Positions 8,377 through 18,505 of a stretch of 64,000 nucleotides of DNA are shown here, one piece after another. The stretch comes from Halopseudomonas salina (lineage in GTDB: Bacteria > Pseudomonadota > Gammaproteobacteria > Pseudomonadales > Pseudomonadaceae), in NCBI RefSeq assembly GCF_008641105.1, contig NZ_VTTI01000005.1, positions 110,069 to 174,068 on the forward strand, in the 5' to 3' direction. Every line of letters starts with the position of its first letter. Position 1 is the first letter of the stretch. The notes under the pieces are model-generated. The model was given only the letters and a program-made list of their open reading frames with translations, made no database searches and was not told where the DNA came from. The translations under genes were made by a program, and so were the position numbers.

Positions 8377-10022
8377 CCAATCACGTCCTCAAGGGGGCGC
8401 GGTCGACCGATCCAGAAGCCCTGGAGAAAATCGCCTCCCCAGTTGGATAGCTGATCGGCACTGTGCGCGTTCTCAACGTAATTGGCGACTGTCTGCTTAC
8501 CCATCCCGCGCGACAGGGTTACCAGGTTCTTCAGGTAGTTGGCGCGATCGTCAGAATCCCTCGACAGCTGACGGGCGTCCAGCTTGATACCCTTGATCGG
8601 CAGTCGAGCCAGATAGCCCAGGGCACCGTACTCCTCACCAAAATGGTCCAGCCAGATGTCCACTCCGAGCGCTGCCAGGTTCCGGCATAAGGTTTCAGCC
8701 TGTCCGGCATGCTTCAATAGGGCGTCTTCGCGGAGCTCCAGCTGGACCACGCCAGGGCTTATACGATGTTTGCTGAGAAGCTGTCTGAGCTGATCGGTGA
8801 AGCGCGGTTGTTTCAGCTCGCGGTCGCTGAGATTGATCGACAATCGACAATCAATCCCTGCATCGCGCCATTGTTTGACGGCCCCCAGGGCCTGGCTGAT
8901 GACCCAGTGCCCCATGGGTAATATAAGGCCGCTGTGCTCTGCCAGGCGCAGAAATCCATCCGGCGTCAACATGCCCAGTTGCGGGTGTTGCCAGCGCAAC
9001 AGTGCTTCCCAGGCTACGGTATGCCCGTTTCGGGTATCCACGATGGGTTGGTAGTGCAGCCGGAACTGGCCCTCCAGCAAACCGTGGCGCAGGCCCTGTT
9101 CTATGTCCAGGTTGTGCTGGGTTTCAGCGTCTTCCTCGGGGCTGTAGAAGCGATAGCCGTTACGTCCGCCTGCCTTGGCCCGGTACAGCGCCTGATCGGC
9201 GTGGGAGAGGAGCTCCTGCGCGGTTGCCCCGTGTTGCGGATGTGTGGCAATACCGACACTGGCAGAAATGAGCAGATGATGGCCGTTCAGGGTGATGGGC
9301 TCACTCAGCGCATGAATGATCTTGCTCGCAATCAGCGCGGCATCATTGGCGTCGTGTAAATCGTTAAGCAAGGCTACGAACTCGTCCCCGCCAATCCGGG
9401 TAATCAGATCGACATCACGCATACTGCGACGCAAGCGGTTGGCAATGACGGCAAGCAACAGGTCGCCAAGGCCATGACCGAAGCTGTCGTTGATCTGTTT
9501 GAAATAATCCAGATCGATATACAGCAGCGCGAAACTGGTATGGCTGCGCTTGCTGCGCAGTAGCAGGCGGTCCAACTCCTCTTCGAGCATGGCCCGATTG
9601 CCCAGCCCGGTCAGCGGGTCCTGTTTGGCCTGCTGCGCAAGCTTGCCACCGCTCTGGCGGCGCCAACCAGCGTGGCGGAGTGCCCGCTGCAAACCCGTTG
9701 TTGTAATGCTCCGCCGCAACAAGACCTCATCGGCGCCGTCCCTGATAGCCTGACTGTCGGTTTCCGGGGAGTCATCATCACGGATCATCAGGGTCAGGGT
9801 GGGCTGGGAAACACGACGAACTTCTTGCAGTAAAGCAAGGTCTTCGGGGATCAGGCAATAGCGAAAGTCACCGTTGGCCAGTCGATGGGAGGCTTCTTTG
9901 GGGCGGTTGCAGACTTCAATTTCCAGCACAAGTTCGTCAAGGCTCCGTAGAAGTGCAAGCAAATGCTCACGCTTGTCCGGGTCCGCTTCTACCAGCAGTG
10001 CCCTGTGTTCGACTGTGTCCAT
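8349..10022 (-). CDS. GGDEF-EAL protein: intact cyclase, degenerate phosphodiesterase and receiver
   Basis: 557 residues with three domains. Residues 1-115 resemble a response-regulator receiver, but the phosphoacceptor Asp is missing (CLIPEDL near 56-62). The GGDEF domain (about 130-295) has an intact GGDEF at 211-215 and an RxxD inhibitory site (RDVD, 202-205), so diguanylate cyclase activity is plausible. The EAL domain (about 310-550) keeps Glu339, Lys480 and Gln534. However, the usual DDFG is DHFG (His460) and the usual AEGVE Glu is Asn514, which would remove metal ligands. Best guess: a cyclase with a non-catalytic EAL module. It ends inside folA on the opposite strand. Confidence 0.88.
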   Translation of the reverse strand: MDTVEHRALLVEADPDKREHLLALLRSLDELVLEIEVCNRPKEASHRLANGDFRYCLIPEDLALLQEVRRVSQPTLTLMIRDDDSPETDSQAIRDGADEVLLRRSITTTGLQRALRHAGWRRQSGGKLAQQAKQDPLTGLGNRAMLEEELDRLLLRSKRSHTSFALLYIDLDYFKQINDSFGHGLGDLLLAVIANRLRRSMRDVDLITRIGGDEFVALLNDLHDANDAALIASKIIHALSEPITLNGHHLLISASVGIATHPQHGATAQELLSHADQALYRAKAGGRNGYRFYSPEEDAETQHNLDIEQGLRHGLLEGQFRLHYQPIVDTRNGHTVAWEALLRWQHPQLGMLTPDGFLRLAEHSGLILPMGHWVISQALGAVKQWRDAGIDCRLSINLSDRELKQPRFTDQLRQLLSKHRISPGVVQLELREDALLKHAGQAETLCRNLAALGVDIWLDHFGEEYGALGYLARLPIKGIKLDARQLSRDSDDRANYLKNLVTLSRGMGKQTVANYVENAHSADQLSNWGGDFLQGFWIGRPRPLEDVIGQPLSLSRT

Positions 10023-10227
10023 CTGTCTGCGCCCGGTCTCTTTTTGCTTATATCATTTAGCCATTAGTCGAATGATTTTACCGCCGCAGTCCTTCCCTGG
10101 CTCAATGTTGAGTTGCGAAAGGACGCTCTGTCCGACAGATGGTAAGACAATCTCGCTGACCGTCCGGTTCATTGACGCTTTCAGATGCTGCCTGTGCGTC
10201 ATGTCGTATCGCTGGCGCTACTAATGC

Positions 10228-12066
10228 TCACCCGTCCAGCATTGCCTTGTCGCGCACGGCACCTTTGTCCGCACTTGTTGCCAGCAGTGCATAGGCTTTA
10301 AGTGCAGTAGTTATTTTGCGCGGACGCTTCTCAACCGGTTTCCAGCCTTTTTTGTCCTGCTCAATGCGGCGATGGGAAAGCTCTTCATCACTGACCAGCA
10401 GATTGATGCTGCGGTTGGGAATATCGATGAGCACCTTGTCGCCATCGCGTACCAGACCAATCGCGCCGCCAGCGGCAGCCTCGGGGGAGGCATGGCCGAT
10501 TGACAGGCCGGAGGTGCCGCCTGAAAAACGACCGTCAGTCAGCAAGGCGCAGTCCTTGCCAAGCCCCTTGGATTTAAGGTAGCTGGTGGGGTAGAGCATT
10601 TCCTGCATGCCGGGTCCGCCTTTGGGACCTTCGTACCGAATGATCACGATATCGCCGGGCTTTACTTCGTCAGCGAGAATGCCTTTTACAGCGCTGTCCT
10701 GACTTTCGAAGATTTTTGCGTTGCCTTCGAACACATGGATGGACTCATCTACCCCGGCTGTCTTCACCACGCAGCCATCCAGGGCGATGTTGCCGTATAG
10801 CACAGCGAGGCCGCCTTCCTGGGAGTAGGCATGTTCTACGCTGCGGATACAGCCGCCTTCGCGGTCCAGGTCAAGGGTGTCCCAGCGGGTGGACTGGCTG
10901 AATGCAGTCTGGGTCGGGATGCCGGCCGGGCCGGCGCGAAAGAAGGTATGCACTGCTTCGTCGTCGGTAACCGTGATATCCCATTTCGCAATGGCTTCCT
11001 CCATGCTGGCGCTGTGCACAGTAGGTACCTGGGTATGCAGCAGACCACCGCGTGCCAGGGAGCCGAGGATGCTGAAAATGCCTCCGGCGCGGTGCACGTC
11101 TTCCATGTGGTACTTCTGAATGTTCGGGGCTACCTTGCATAACTGTGGCACCTTGCGTGACAGCCGGTCGATGTCACGCAGGTCAAACTCGATCTCACCC
11201 TCCTGAGCAATCGCCAGCAGGTGCAAAATAGTGTTGGTCGATCCGCCCATGGCGATGTCCAGGGTCATCGCGTTTTCAAACGCATCAAAACTGGCGATAT
11301 TGCGGGGCAGCACGCTTTCGTCGCCATCGCCGTAGTATCGCTGGCACAGATCAACAATGGTGCGGCCTGCCTGTAGAAACAGCTGCTCACGGTCGCTGTG
11401 TGTCGCGAGCGTGGAGCCGTTGCCTGGCAGGGCCAGGCCCAGCGCTTCGGCCAGGCAGTTCATCGAGTTGGCGGTGAACATGCCAGAGCAGGAGCCGCAG
11501 GTGGGACAGGCGCTGCGCTCATACTCGGCGACCTTTTCGTCGCTGGCAGTTTCATCGGCGGCGATAACCATAGCATCGACCAGATCCAGGCCATGGCTGG
11601 CCAGTTTGGTCTTGCCGGCTTCCATCGGCCCGCCGGAAACGAATACGACTGGTACGTTGAGGCGCAGGGCGGCCATCAGCATACCGGGGGTGATCTTGTC
11701 GCAGTTGGAAATGCAGACAATGGCATCGGCGCAGTGGGCGTTGACCATATACTCCACTGAGTCGGCGATGATCTCACGCGATGGCAGGGAATAGAGCATG
11801 CCGTCATGGCCCATCGCGATGCCGTCATCAACGGCAATGGTATTGAATTCCTTGGCAACGCCGCCGGCTTTTTCGATCTCGCGCGCGACCAGTTGGCCCA
11901 TGTCTTTCAAGTGGACGTGGCCAGGTACGAACTGCGTAAAGGAGTTGGCTACCGCGATAATCGGTTTCTTGAAGTCTTCATCCTTCATGCCGGTTGCACG
12001 CCACAGGGCGCGTGCACCAGCCATGTTGCGACCGAAGGTAGAGGTTTTCGAGCGGTAATCGGGCAT
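10228..12066 (-). CDS. ilvD: Dihydroxy-acid dehydratase
   Basis: IlvD dehydrates dihydroxy-isovalerate and dihydroxy-methylvalerate in valine and isoleucine synthesis, using an Fe-S cluster. The 612-residue protein has the cluster and metal motifs [11 protein letters not shown] (near 122) and [11 protein letters not shown] (near 195). The start at [17 protein letters not shown] matches the family; an ATG 14 codons upstream is open but would add atypical residues. It lies downstream of argA on the same strand with a gap of about 95 bp. Confidence 0.96.
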   Translation of the reverse strand: MPDYRSKTSTFGRNMAGARALWRATGMKDEDFKKPIIAVANSFTQFVPGHVHLKDMGQLVAREIEKAGGVAKEFNTIAVDDGIAMGHDGMLYSLPSREIIADSVEYMVNAHCADAIVCISNCDKITPGMLMAALRLNVPVVFVSGGPMEAGKTKLASHGLDLVDAMVIAADETASDEKVAEYERSACPTCGSCSGMFTANSMNCLAEALGLALPGNGSTLATHSDREQLFLQAGRTIVDLCQRYYGDGDESVLPRNIASFDAFENAMTLDIAMGGSTNTILHLLAIAQEGEIEFDLRDIDRLSRKVPQLCKVAPNIQKYHMEDVHRAGGIFSILGSLARGGLLHTQVPTVHSASMEEAIAKWDITVTDDEAVHTFFRAGPAGIPTQTAFSQSTRWDTLDLDREGGCIRSVEHAYSQEGGLAVLYGNIALDGCVVKTAGVDESIHVFEGNAKIFESQDSAVKGILADEVKPGDIVIIRYEGPKGGPGMQEMLYPTSYLKSKGLGKDCALLTDGRFSGGTSGLSIGHASPEAAAGGAIGLVRDGDKVLIDIPNRSINLLVSDEELSHRRIEQDKKGWKPVEKRPRKITTALKAYALLATSADKGAVRDKAMLDG

Positions 12067-12161
12067 GACGGCAATCTCGTTGGCTTGGCAATCACGCAAG
12101 CATACCAAGTTGCCGACCGCCGTGCAGCAGGACGGGCATCCAGACGGTTGGTCGGCCTGGT

Positions 12162-13457
12162 TTAGAGGGCCTTCTCGAACACCTTGGAGTTACGCTGGAA
12201 GTTGTACAGCGACGCGCGCTTGGCAGGCAGGCGCTCGACCGAACTGGGCACGAAGCCACGTTCGCGAAACCAGTGAGCAGTACGTGTTGTCAGCACGAAT
12301 AGGGTGTCGAGTCTCAGAGCCCGGGCCTGGGCCTCAATGTGGTCGAGCAACTGATCGCCGCGACCGCCATGGCGGTAGTTTGGGTCGATCGCGACGCAGG
12401 CCAGTTCTGCTGCACTGGAGTCTTCCAAGGGGTAAAGCGCCGCGCAGCCGATGATCATTCCATCACGCTCGACCAGGGTGAACTGGCCGATCTCGGTTTC
12501 CAGGATTTCCCGCGAGCGCCGGACCAGAATGCCGGCCTCTTCCAGTGGACGCAATAGTTCGAGCAAACCGCCCACATCGTCTATCGTTGCAGTGCGGATT
12601 ACTTCGAAAGCTTCCTGGGTAACCAACGTACCGCCGCCATCGCGGGTGAAAAGCTCGGTCAGAAGTGCGCCATCATCGCTGTAACTGACAATGTGCGCGC
12701 GTCTTACGCCCTTGCTGCAGGCTTTGCAGGCAGCGGCGAGCAATGAACCCGGCAGGCTGTTGCCCAGGGTATTCAGAAATGGCTGTGCGCGGGTGGGTTT
12801 GAGTTCGCGAAGCAGTTCGCCCTCGGCGCTGATTATGCCCTGATCAGGGCCGAACAGAATCAACTTGTCGGCTTCAAGTGCGCTGGCTGCACTGGTGGCC
12901 ACGTCTTCGCAGGCCAGGTTGAATACTTCACCGGTGGGCGAGTAGCCGATCGAGGACAGCAGCACGATGGCGCTTTCGTCCAGATGCCGGCTAATGGCCT
13001 TGCGGTCGATGCGCCGCACTTCACCGGTATGATGGAAGTCCACGCCATCAACTACACCAATGGGTTTTGCGGTAACGAAATTGCCACTCACTACCCGCAG
13101 TCTCGACCCCTGTCCGGAGGCTGAGGGAGCAGAACAAAGCTGCGCCTCGATGGCTATGCGCAGACTGCCCACAGCGTCCATGACGCAAGCAAGGGTGTCG
13201 TTATCGGTAATGCGCAGGTCGTTATGGTATCGGGAGGAGATGCCTCGGACGCTCTGCCGCTCCTCAATCTGTGGGCGAGAACCATGGACCAGAACGAGCC
13301 TGACACCGAGGCTGTTGAGCAGGATAATATCGTGCACGATATTGCCAAAATTGGGATGTGCGAGAGCCTCGCCCGGCAACAACACGACAAAGGTGCAGTC
13401 ACGGTGGGTGTTGATGTAAGGCGTCGAGCGGCGGAACCAATTGACGTAATCGAGCAT
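12162..13457 (-). CDS. argA: N-acetylglutamate synthase ArgA
   Basis: First enzyme of arginine synthesis, acetylating glutamate from acetyl-CoA. The 431-residue length is that of the Pseudomonas enzyme. An amino-acid-kinase-like domain that binds feedback arginine (about 1-290, with [15 protein letters not shown] and [10 protein letters not shown]) is followed by a GNAT acetyltransferase domain (about 295-431, with [14 protein letters not shown] and the C-terminal [12 protein letters not shown]). It is divergent from amn across about 150 bp. argE, which acts later in the same pathway, lies 1.6 kb away beyond amn. Confidence 0.96.
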   Translation of the reverse strand: MLDYVNWFRRSTPYINTHRDCTFVVLLPGEALAHPNFGNIVHDIILLNSLGVRLVLVHGSRPQIEERQSVRGISSRYHNDLRITDNDTLACVMDAVGSLRIAIEAQLCSAPSASGQGSRLRVVSGNFVTAKPIGVVDGVDFHHTGEVRRIDRKAISRHLDESAIVLLSSIGYSPTGEVFNLACEDVATSAASALEADKLILFGPDQGIISAEGELLRELKPTRAQPFLNTLGNSLPGSLLAAACKACSKGVRRAHIVSYSDDGALLTELFTRDGGGTLVTQEAFEVIRTATIDDVGGLLELLRPLEEAGILVRRSREILETEIGQFTLVERDGMIIGCAALYPLEDSSAAELACVAIDPNYRHGGRGDQLLDHIEAQARALRLDTLFVLTTRTAHWFRERGFVPSSVERLPAKRASLYNFQRNSKVFEKAL

Positions 13458-13605
13458 GTTTGGACGGTCCGGGCAAAACAGCAGTTTAGGGACATTGATG
13501 GATTTGCTTCAAGCGCTGTTTGCGCGCAACTGGGGCAGGGGCCATGACCGCGGAGCCTATTGAGGGCAAGATAGCCATTAAACCTGCAGCAAAAGAGAGT
13601 GAGAT

Positions 13606-15075
13606 GTGAGCGCAAAAGACCAGGACTTCACGATTGTAGATACGCCGGATGCGGCTGTTGATCGACTGGCTCAGCTATTTGAGCAGGCTACCGGTGCGTT
13701 GCGGGTAGCGCTTGATGACTATCTGCGCGACCGCAGCCGGCCCAGTGAGGAGCAGTTGCGGCAGTTTCGTTATCCGGAGCTGCGCCTGACCTACGAATCC
13801 CAGGGCGAGGCTGCCGCGACGGTCCGCGCCTACGCCAAGGTACAGGTGCCGGGTGTCTACAGCGTCACCGTCACTCACCCTGAGGATTTTCGCCGCTATC
13901 TTCTCGAACAGTTGGGCCCTTTGATGCGTGATTTCACCCTGCAGGTCGAGGTTGGCGTCAGCGATCAGGCGATTCCTTATCCCTACGTGCTTGAATACGC
14001 TGACCTTGCTGCATCGGGCGTAACGCCCAACGAGCTCGCACGGATTTTTCCCAGTACTGACCTCTCGGCGGTCACTGACAGCACGGCAGATGGACTGTAT
14101 GACTGGGAGAGTGCTTCGCGGCTGCCCTTGGCTCTTTTCGATGCGGCGCGGGTGGACTTCTCGCTTCGGCGCCTGGTGCATTACACCGGTAGTGACTGGC
14201 GGCATGTACAGCCATGGATATTGCTGACCAACTACCACCGCTATGTGGATCAGTTCATCCGCCATGGCCTGGATATGCTGGCGCAGGACTCGCGCTTTGA
14301 GCGTATGGTGCTGCCCGGCAATGTGGTAATCGAGCGGGGTATGTCCGAGGAGCACGCGCAGACATTGGTAGCGGGCGTACTCTGGCACCGCTATCAGATG
14401 CCGGCCTATCACCTGCAAGCATCCGAGGGTGATGGCATAACGTTGGTCAATATCGGAGTAGGCCCTTCCAATGCGAAGAACATCACCGATCACCTTGCGG
14501 TACTGCGACCGCACTGCTGGCTGATGATCGGGCACTGTGGAGGCTTACGTCAGTCCCAGACCATTGGCGATTACGTGCTGGCCCATGCCTACATGCGTCG
14601 TGATGGTATTCTGGATCGGGTACTGCCACCGAACATTCCCCTGCCGGCGCTGGCAGAGGTGCAACTGGCGCTGCAGGAAGCGGCGGCGCAGGTCACCGGC
14701 GAGCGGGGCGATGATCTGAAGCGGCGTCTGCGTACCGGCACAGTATTGACCTATGACGATCGCAACTGGGAGTTGCGTTGGGCTCAGGAACGTCCGCTGA
14801 TCAATCAGGCCCGCGCTATAGCCGTCGATATGGAAAGCGGTACCATTGCTGCCCAGGGTTATCGCCTGCGGGTGCCCTACGGAACGCTGTTGTGCGTGTC
14901 GGACAAGCCACTACACAGTGAGCTCAAGCTTCCCGGCGCTGCGGGTGCCTTTTACGAGCGCGCCGTGACGCAGCATTTGCATATCGGTATTGCAGCTGTG
15001 GATTTGCTACGCAACCAGCTGAATGCGTTGCACTCGCGCAAGCTGCGCAGTTTTGACGAGCCACCGTTTCGTTAG
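13606..15075 (+). CDS. amn: AMP nucleosidase
   Basis: Amn hydrolyses AMP to adenine and ribose 5-phosphate, helping set the adenylate pool. The 489-residue protein has the N-terminal AMN domain and a C-terminal nucleoside-phosphorylase-like domain (GVGPSNAKNITDHLAVLRP, MIGHCGGLR, AVDMESGTIAAQGYR). The GTG start is preceded by AAAGAGAGTGAGAT. It lies between argA and argE but on the opposite strand, converging with argE 12 bp after its stop. Confidence 0.94.
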   Translation: MSAKDQDFTIVDTPDAAVDRLAQLFEQATGALRVALDDYLRDRSRPSEEQLRQFRYPELRLTYESQGEAAATVRAYAKVQVPGVYSVTVTHPEDFRRYLLEQLGPLMRDFTLQVEVGVSDQAIPYPYVLEYADLAASGVTPNELARIFPSTDLSAVTDSTADGLYDWESASRLPLALFDAARVDFSLRRLVHYTGSDWRHVQPWILLTNYHRYVDQFIRHGLDMLAQDSRFERMVLPGNVVIERGMSEEHAQTLVAGVLWHRYQMPAYHLQASEGDGITLVNIGVGPSNAKNITDHLAVLRPHCWLMIGHCGGLRQSQTIGDYVLAHAYMRRDGILDRVLPPNIPLPALAEVQLALQEAAAQVTGERGDDLKRRLRTGTVLTYDDRNWELRWAQERPLINQARAIAVDMESGTIAAQGYRLRVPYGTLLCVSDKPLHSELKLPGAAGAFYERAVTQHLHIGIAAVDLLRNQLNALHSRKLRSFDEPPFR

Positions 15076-15087
15076 ACCGGACGCTGC

Positions 15088-16236
15088 TCAGGTCAGGCAG
15101 AATTGCTTGATCAGGCCGCGCAAAACCTTCACGGCCGGATCGATGCGGTCCATCTCCAGATACTCATCAGGCTGGTGGGCCTGATCGATGTCGCCGGGGC
15201 CAAGTATCAGCGTTTGCATGCCGAGACGGTTTAGGTAGGGGCCTTCTGTAGCAAAGGCCACGCTTCCGGCGGTATAGCCAGTGAGCTGCTCGCAGGCCTT
15301 GACGATCGCTGCGTCTGCTGCGGTTTCGAATGGTGGCACGCCGGGAAAGAGCGGGTTATAACTGATATCCACCTGCTGCTCTGCAGCGATTATCTTCAGT
15401 TGCTGGCGAATATCCGCGCGCAGTGCGTCCGGGTCCATGCCCGGCAATGGGCGGATATCGAATTCCAGAGCACATTTGCCACAGATGCGGTTGGGGTTGT
15501 CGCCACCATGAATGCAGCCCAGATTCATGGTCGGAACCGGCACGCCGAACAAAGGGTCGTTCCAGCGCTTTTGCCATTGCTTGCGCATGCTCAGCAAATC
15601 GCCGATGACCCGGTGCATGGCTTCCAACGCGTTACTGCCCAGGGAGGGGTCCGACGAGTGGCCGGACTGGCCCGCGATGTCGATGCGCTCCATCATGATG
15701 CCCTTGTGGACCCTTACTGGCTTGAGCCCTGTTGGTTCGCCGATGACTGCGTGACGCGCGTTGGACAGGTCACTTGCGGCCAGCGCCTGGGCGCCACTCA
15801 TGGAACTCTCCTCGTCGGCGGTGGCGAGAATGATCAGTGGATGCTTGAACTGGTGGTCGGTGTATTCCTTGAGCGCCTCTATGACCAGCGCAAAGAAGCT
15901 TTTCATGTCGCAACTGCCCAATCCATACCAGCGACCATCCGCTTCGGTCAGTTTGAAAGGGTCGTGCTTCCAGAGTTCGGGGTCGCAGGGCACTGTGTCC
16001 GTATGGCCAGCCAGCACCAGCCCGCCAGGACCTGATCCCAGTGTGGCTATGAGATTGGCCTTGCCAGGCTCATCGGGTATTGGCTGAATTCGACAGCTGA
16101 ATCCCAAGTCCTCAAACCAGGCGGCGAGCAGGTTAACCACGTCGAGGTTGGACTGATCGAGCTCCGGTTGGCTGCAGCTGATCGATTGGGTCTGGAGCAG
16201 GGCATCGAACTGTGCCCTGAGAGAGGGAAGAGCCAT
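15088..16236 (-). CDS. argE: Acetylornithine deacetylase ArgE
   Basis: ArgE hydrolyses N-acetylornithine to ornithine in the linear arginine pathway. M20-family metallopeptidase fold, 382 residues, with metal-site motifs GHTDTVPCDP (near 78) and TADEESSMSG (near 140) and the GLGSCDMKSFFA segment between them. AGGAG lies just ahead of the ATG. It follows the pit gene on the same strand after 62 bp and could be partly co-transcribed with it, though the functions differ. Confidence 0.94.
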   Translation of the reverse strand: MALPSLRAQFDALLQTQSISCSQPELDQSNLDVVNLLAAWFEDLGFSCRIQPIPDEPGKANLIATLGSGPGGLVLAGHTDTVPCDPELWKHDPFKLTEADGRWYGLGSCDMKSFFALVIEALKEYTDHQFKHPLIILATADEESSMSGAQALAASDLSNARHAVIGEPTGLKPVRVHKGIMMERIDIAGQSGHSSDPSLGSNALEAMHRVIGDLLSMRKQWQKRWNDPLFGVPVPTMNLGCIHGGDNPNRICGKCALEFDIRPLPGMDPDALRADIRQQLKIIAAEQQVDISYNPLFPGVPPFETAADAAIVKACEQLTGYTAGSVAFATEGPYLNRLGMQTLILGPGDIDQAHQPDEYLEMDRIDPAVKVLRGLIKQFCLT

Positions 16237-16298
16237 AGAAACTCCTGGCGGTCTGAGCTGACTGATTCAGGTCAGCTTAGCCCGCCAGGCTTTCAGCG

Positions 16299-17558
16299 TC
16301 AGCCGAAAATGCTGCTGAGGATAAAGAAAAACACAATTGAGAGTGCGGCACCGGCGGGCAGGGTAATGACCCAGGAACTGAAGATGGTGCCAATCACGCG
16401 CAGATTCAGAGCGCCGATCCCGCGCGCCATGCCTACCCCCAGCACCGCCCCGACCAGGGTGTGGGTGGTTGAAATAGGTAGGCCAATGCCCGAGGCAGAA
16501 ACCACTGTGGTGGCGGTTGCCAGCTCCGCGGCGAACCCGCGGCTGGGCGTCAGCTCGGTGATGTGCCGCCCGATAGTGGCAATGACCCGGTAGCCATAGG
16601 TAGCCAGACCGATAACGATACCCACCCCGCCCAGCAACAGGACCCAGGCCGGCACGACTGAGCGCGCAGCAACTTCGCCACCGGTCTGCAACACGCCGAC
16701 GATTGCCGCCAACGGGCCTACCGCATTGGCGACATCGTTGGAACCATGGGCAAAAGCCATGGCGCAGGCGGTGAAAATCATCAGGACCGCAAAGACCTTC
16801 TCCACACTGGCGAAGTGGAAATCCTTGTCCGCTGCTGGGTCGGCCTTGATCCGCGTCAGCAGAATCATGCCCAGCGCCATCACCAGAACCCCGACGCCGA
16901 TGGCAAGAAGAAAGCCCTGGAAGTTGCTGATATCCAGGCCGACATGTTTGAGTCCCTTGGTCAGCGTCATAAGGGTGACTACAAAGCCCACTGCAAACAT
17001 GTAGATGGGGACGTAGCGTTTGGCGTTGGTGAACGGATCATCGGTGTTGAGGATCAGCTTGTGCACGCTCATGAAAATCATGAAAGCGACAATGCCCGAC
17101 AGCAGCGGAGAGATAACCCAGCTGGCGACGATGGGCACCACTCCGCCCCAGTTCACCGCGTCCATCGAAACACCCACAGCGCCAAAACCGATGACAGCGC
17201 CGATAATCGAATGCGTAGTGGATACCGGCCAGCCCTTCAGCGAGGCGATGAGCAGCCAGGTCCCGGCGGCCAGCAGTGAGGCCATCATGCCGAAGATCAT
17301 CTGTTCGCCGCTGATCAGGTCCGAATCGAGAATGCCGCTACGGATTGTCTGGGTAACCGAGCCGCCAGCCAGATAGGCACCGAGAAACTCGAAGACGATG
17401 GCAATCATGATTGCCTGTTTTATGGTCAGCGCGCGGGAGCCCACGGAGGTCCCCATGGCGTTGGCGACATCATTGGCGCCAATGCCCCAGGCCATGAAAA
17501 ATCCGAACAGGCAGGCAAGTATCAGCAGGATGGTGCCGTATTCTGCAATAAGGGTCAT
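16299..17558 (-). CDS. Low-affinity inorganic phosphate transporter, PiT family
   Basis: Inner-membrane permease of 419 residues that takes up phosphate (as metal-phosphate) by cation symport. Two homologous halves carry the family signatures GANDVANAMGTSVGSRAL near residue 28 and HGSNDVANAVGPLAA near 267, with about ten membrane spans. It starts about 40 bp after the DUF47 gene, the usual partner of Pit transporters, and the pair probably forms one transcript from the promoter upstream of DUF47. It could be called pit or pitA; I leave the symbol open. Confidence 0.93.
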   Translation of the reverse strand: MTLIAEYGTILLILACLFGFFMAWGIGANDVANAMGTSVGSRALTIKQAIMIAIVFEFLGAYLAGGSVTQTIRSGILDSDLISGEQMIFGMMASLLAAGTWLLIASLKGWPVSTTHSIIGAVIGFGAVGVSMDAVNWGGVVPIVASWVISPLLSGIVAFMIFMSVHKLILNTDDPFTNAKRYVPIYMFAVGFVVTLMTLTKGLKHVGLDISNFQGFLLAIGVGVLVMALGMILLTRIKADPAADKDFHFASVEKVFAVLMIFTACAMAFAHGSNDVANAVGPLAAIVGVLQTGGEVAARSVVPAWVLLLGGVGIVIGLATYGYRVIATIGRHITELTPSRGFAAELATATTVVSASGIGLPISTTHTLVGAVLGVGMARGIGALNLRVIGTIFSSWVITLPAGAALSIVFFFILSSIFG

Positions 17559-17598
17559 GTCGGAGTTACTCTGTTTGGGTGCATGAAGAGACTGACCA

Positions 17599-18276
17599 CT
17601 AGCGGGCCATCAGTTGTTCCAGGCGGTTGCCGACGCGCTGAGCGCGGTCTGCAACATCGCCGATCCATTCGATGATCTGGTAGAGAAACATCACGTTGAC
17701 TGGGGGGAGTTCGCTTTCCAGTTTGAACAGGTCTGCACGTAACTTGATCTGTAGCGTGTCGGTGTCGTGTTCGATGGCGTCGAGCTCTTCGATCAGGCTT
17801 TCCACCAGGGCCACTTCGCGGCCGGAAAATCCGGTTTCCAGCAGCTCGTCCAGCTCGTTCATGGCCTTTAGCGCCTGTGCTACGGCATCCACCGAACGCT
17901 GGACGAAGGTCTGGAATACAGGCCGAATCGGCGCGGGTATTTCCATCTGACGGCCGAGCATCAAGCCGGCTATATCCTTGGCGCGATTGGCCACTTTGTC
18001 CTGTACACTGAGTAGCTCCAGCAGGTCTGAGCGTGGCACCGGCAAAAACAGACTTTTGGGCAGGTGTACCCGGACATCTTTCTTCAATTTGTCGGCATCG
18101 CGCTCCAGCTGGGAAATGTGCTGCTGCAGGCGTTCGGCTTCGGTCCAGTCATTAGCCGCTACGGCGTCCATGAAAGGCACCAGTTGGGCTGCACACTCAT
18201 GAGCCTTGACCATATGGTGCTGCATCGGGCCAATCGGCGAGCGGCCAAACAGGCTGAGAAAGGGGTTGCTGGGCAT
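17599..18276 (-). CDS. DUF47 / TIGR00153 PhoU-like protein, Pit accessory
   Basis: All-helical PhoU-like protein of 225 residues, starting MPSNPFLSLFGRSPIGPMQHH. DUF47 proteins are commonly encoded with Pit permeases and are thought to modulate them. GGAGG sits eight bases before the chosen ATG; an in-frame start 19 codons upstream lacks such a site and would put atypical residues in front. The pit gene follows immediately. The promoter region carries Pho-box-like repeats, described separately. Confidence 0.9.
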   Translation of the reverse strand: MPSNPFLSLFGRSPIGPMQHHMVKAHECAAQLVPFMDAVAANDWTEAERLQQHISQLERDADKLKKDVRVHLPKSLFLPVPRSDLLELLSVQDKVANRAKDIAGLMLGRQMEIPAPIRPVFQTFVQRSVDAVAQALKAMNELDELLETGFSGREVALVESLIEELDAIEHDTDTLQIKLRADLFKLESELPPVNVMFLYQIIEWIGDVADRAQRVGNRLEQLMAR

Positions 18277-18304
18277 GAGGCCTCCGGGATGTATTTGCCG
18301 CGAG

Positions 18305-18333
18305 ATTATAGGCGCTGAGCGGTCAATCGTCAC
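18305..18333 (-). promoter_or_regulatory. Predicted sigma-70 promoter of DUF47-pit
   Basis: On the minus strand the -10 is a perfect TATAAT (18310 to 18305) and the -35 is GTGACG (18333 to 18328), with a 17-bp spacer. The -35 overlaps the first unit of the 11-bp periodic repeat array. The start of transcription would fall near 18298, about 22 bases before the DUF47 start codon. Confidence 0.6.
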
Positions 18334-18366
18334 CAGAGCGTCATGTTAACGTCATTTAAAAGTCAT
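18327..18366 (+). promoter_or_regulatory. Tandem Pho-box-like array (GTCAT every 11 bp)
   Basis: GTCAC at 18329 and GTCAT at 18340, 18351 and 18362 recur with an exact 11-bp period. PhoB binds 7-bp direct repeats (consensus CTGTCAT) separated by 4 bp, which is also an 11-bp period. Each unit matches the last five bases of that consensus. The array overlaps the -35 of the DUF47-pit promoter and lies 140 bp upstream of the CYTH/CHAD gene. Seen: the period and sequence. Inferred: PhoB binding. Confidence 0.55.
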
Positions 18367-18505
18367 AAATGACCCTGGCAGCACATCACTTCTGTTGCCT
18401 GTCTCACGCGTTGCGTCCTGCGCCTGAGCCGTAAAGAATTCCGACATTGGACCCTCTCCCTGTCCAGTGTGCTTGTTGAATACAATCGAGATCATGGAAC
18501 ACCCG

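Noticed and set aside
15400..16035. A 211-codon plus-strand open frame inside argE
   Set aside because: Antisense to a well-supported argE with all metal ligands; no independent start signal.
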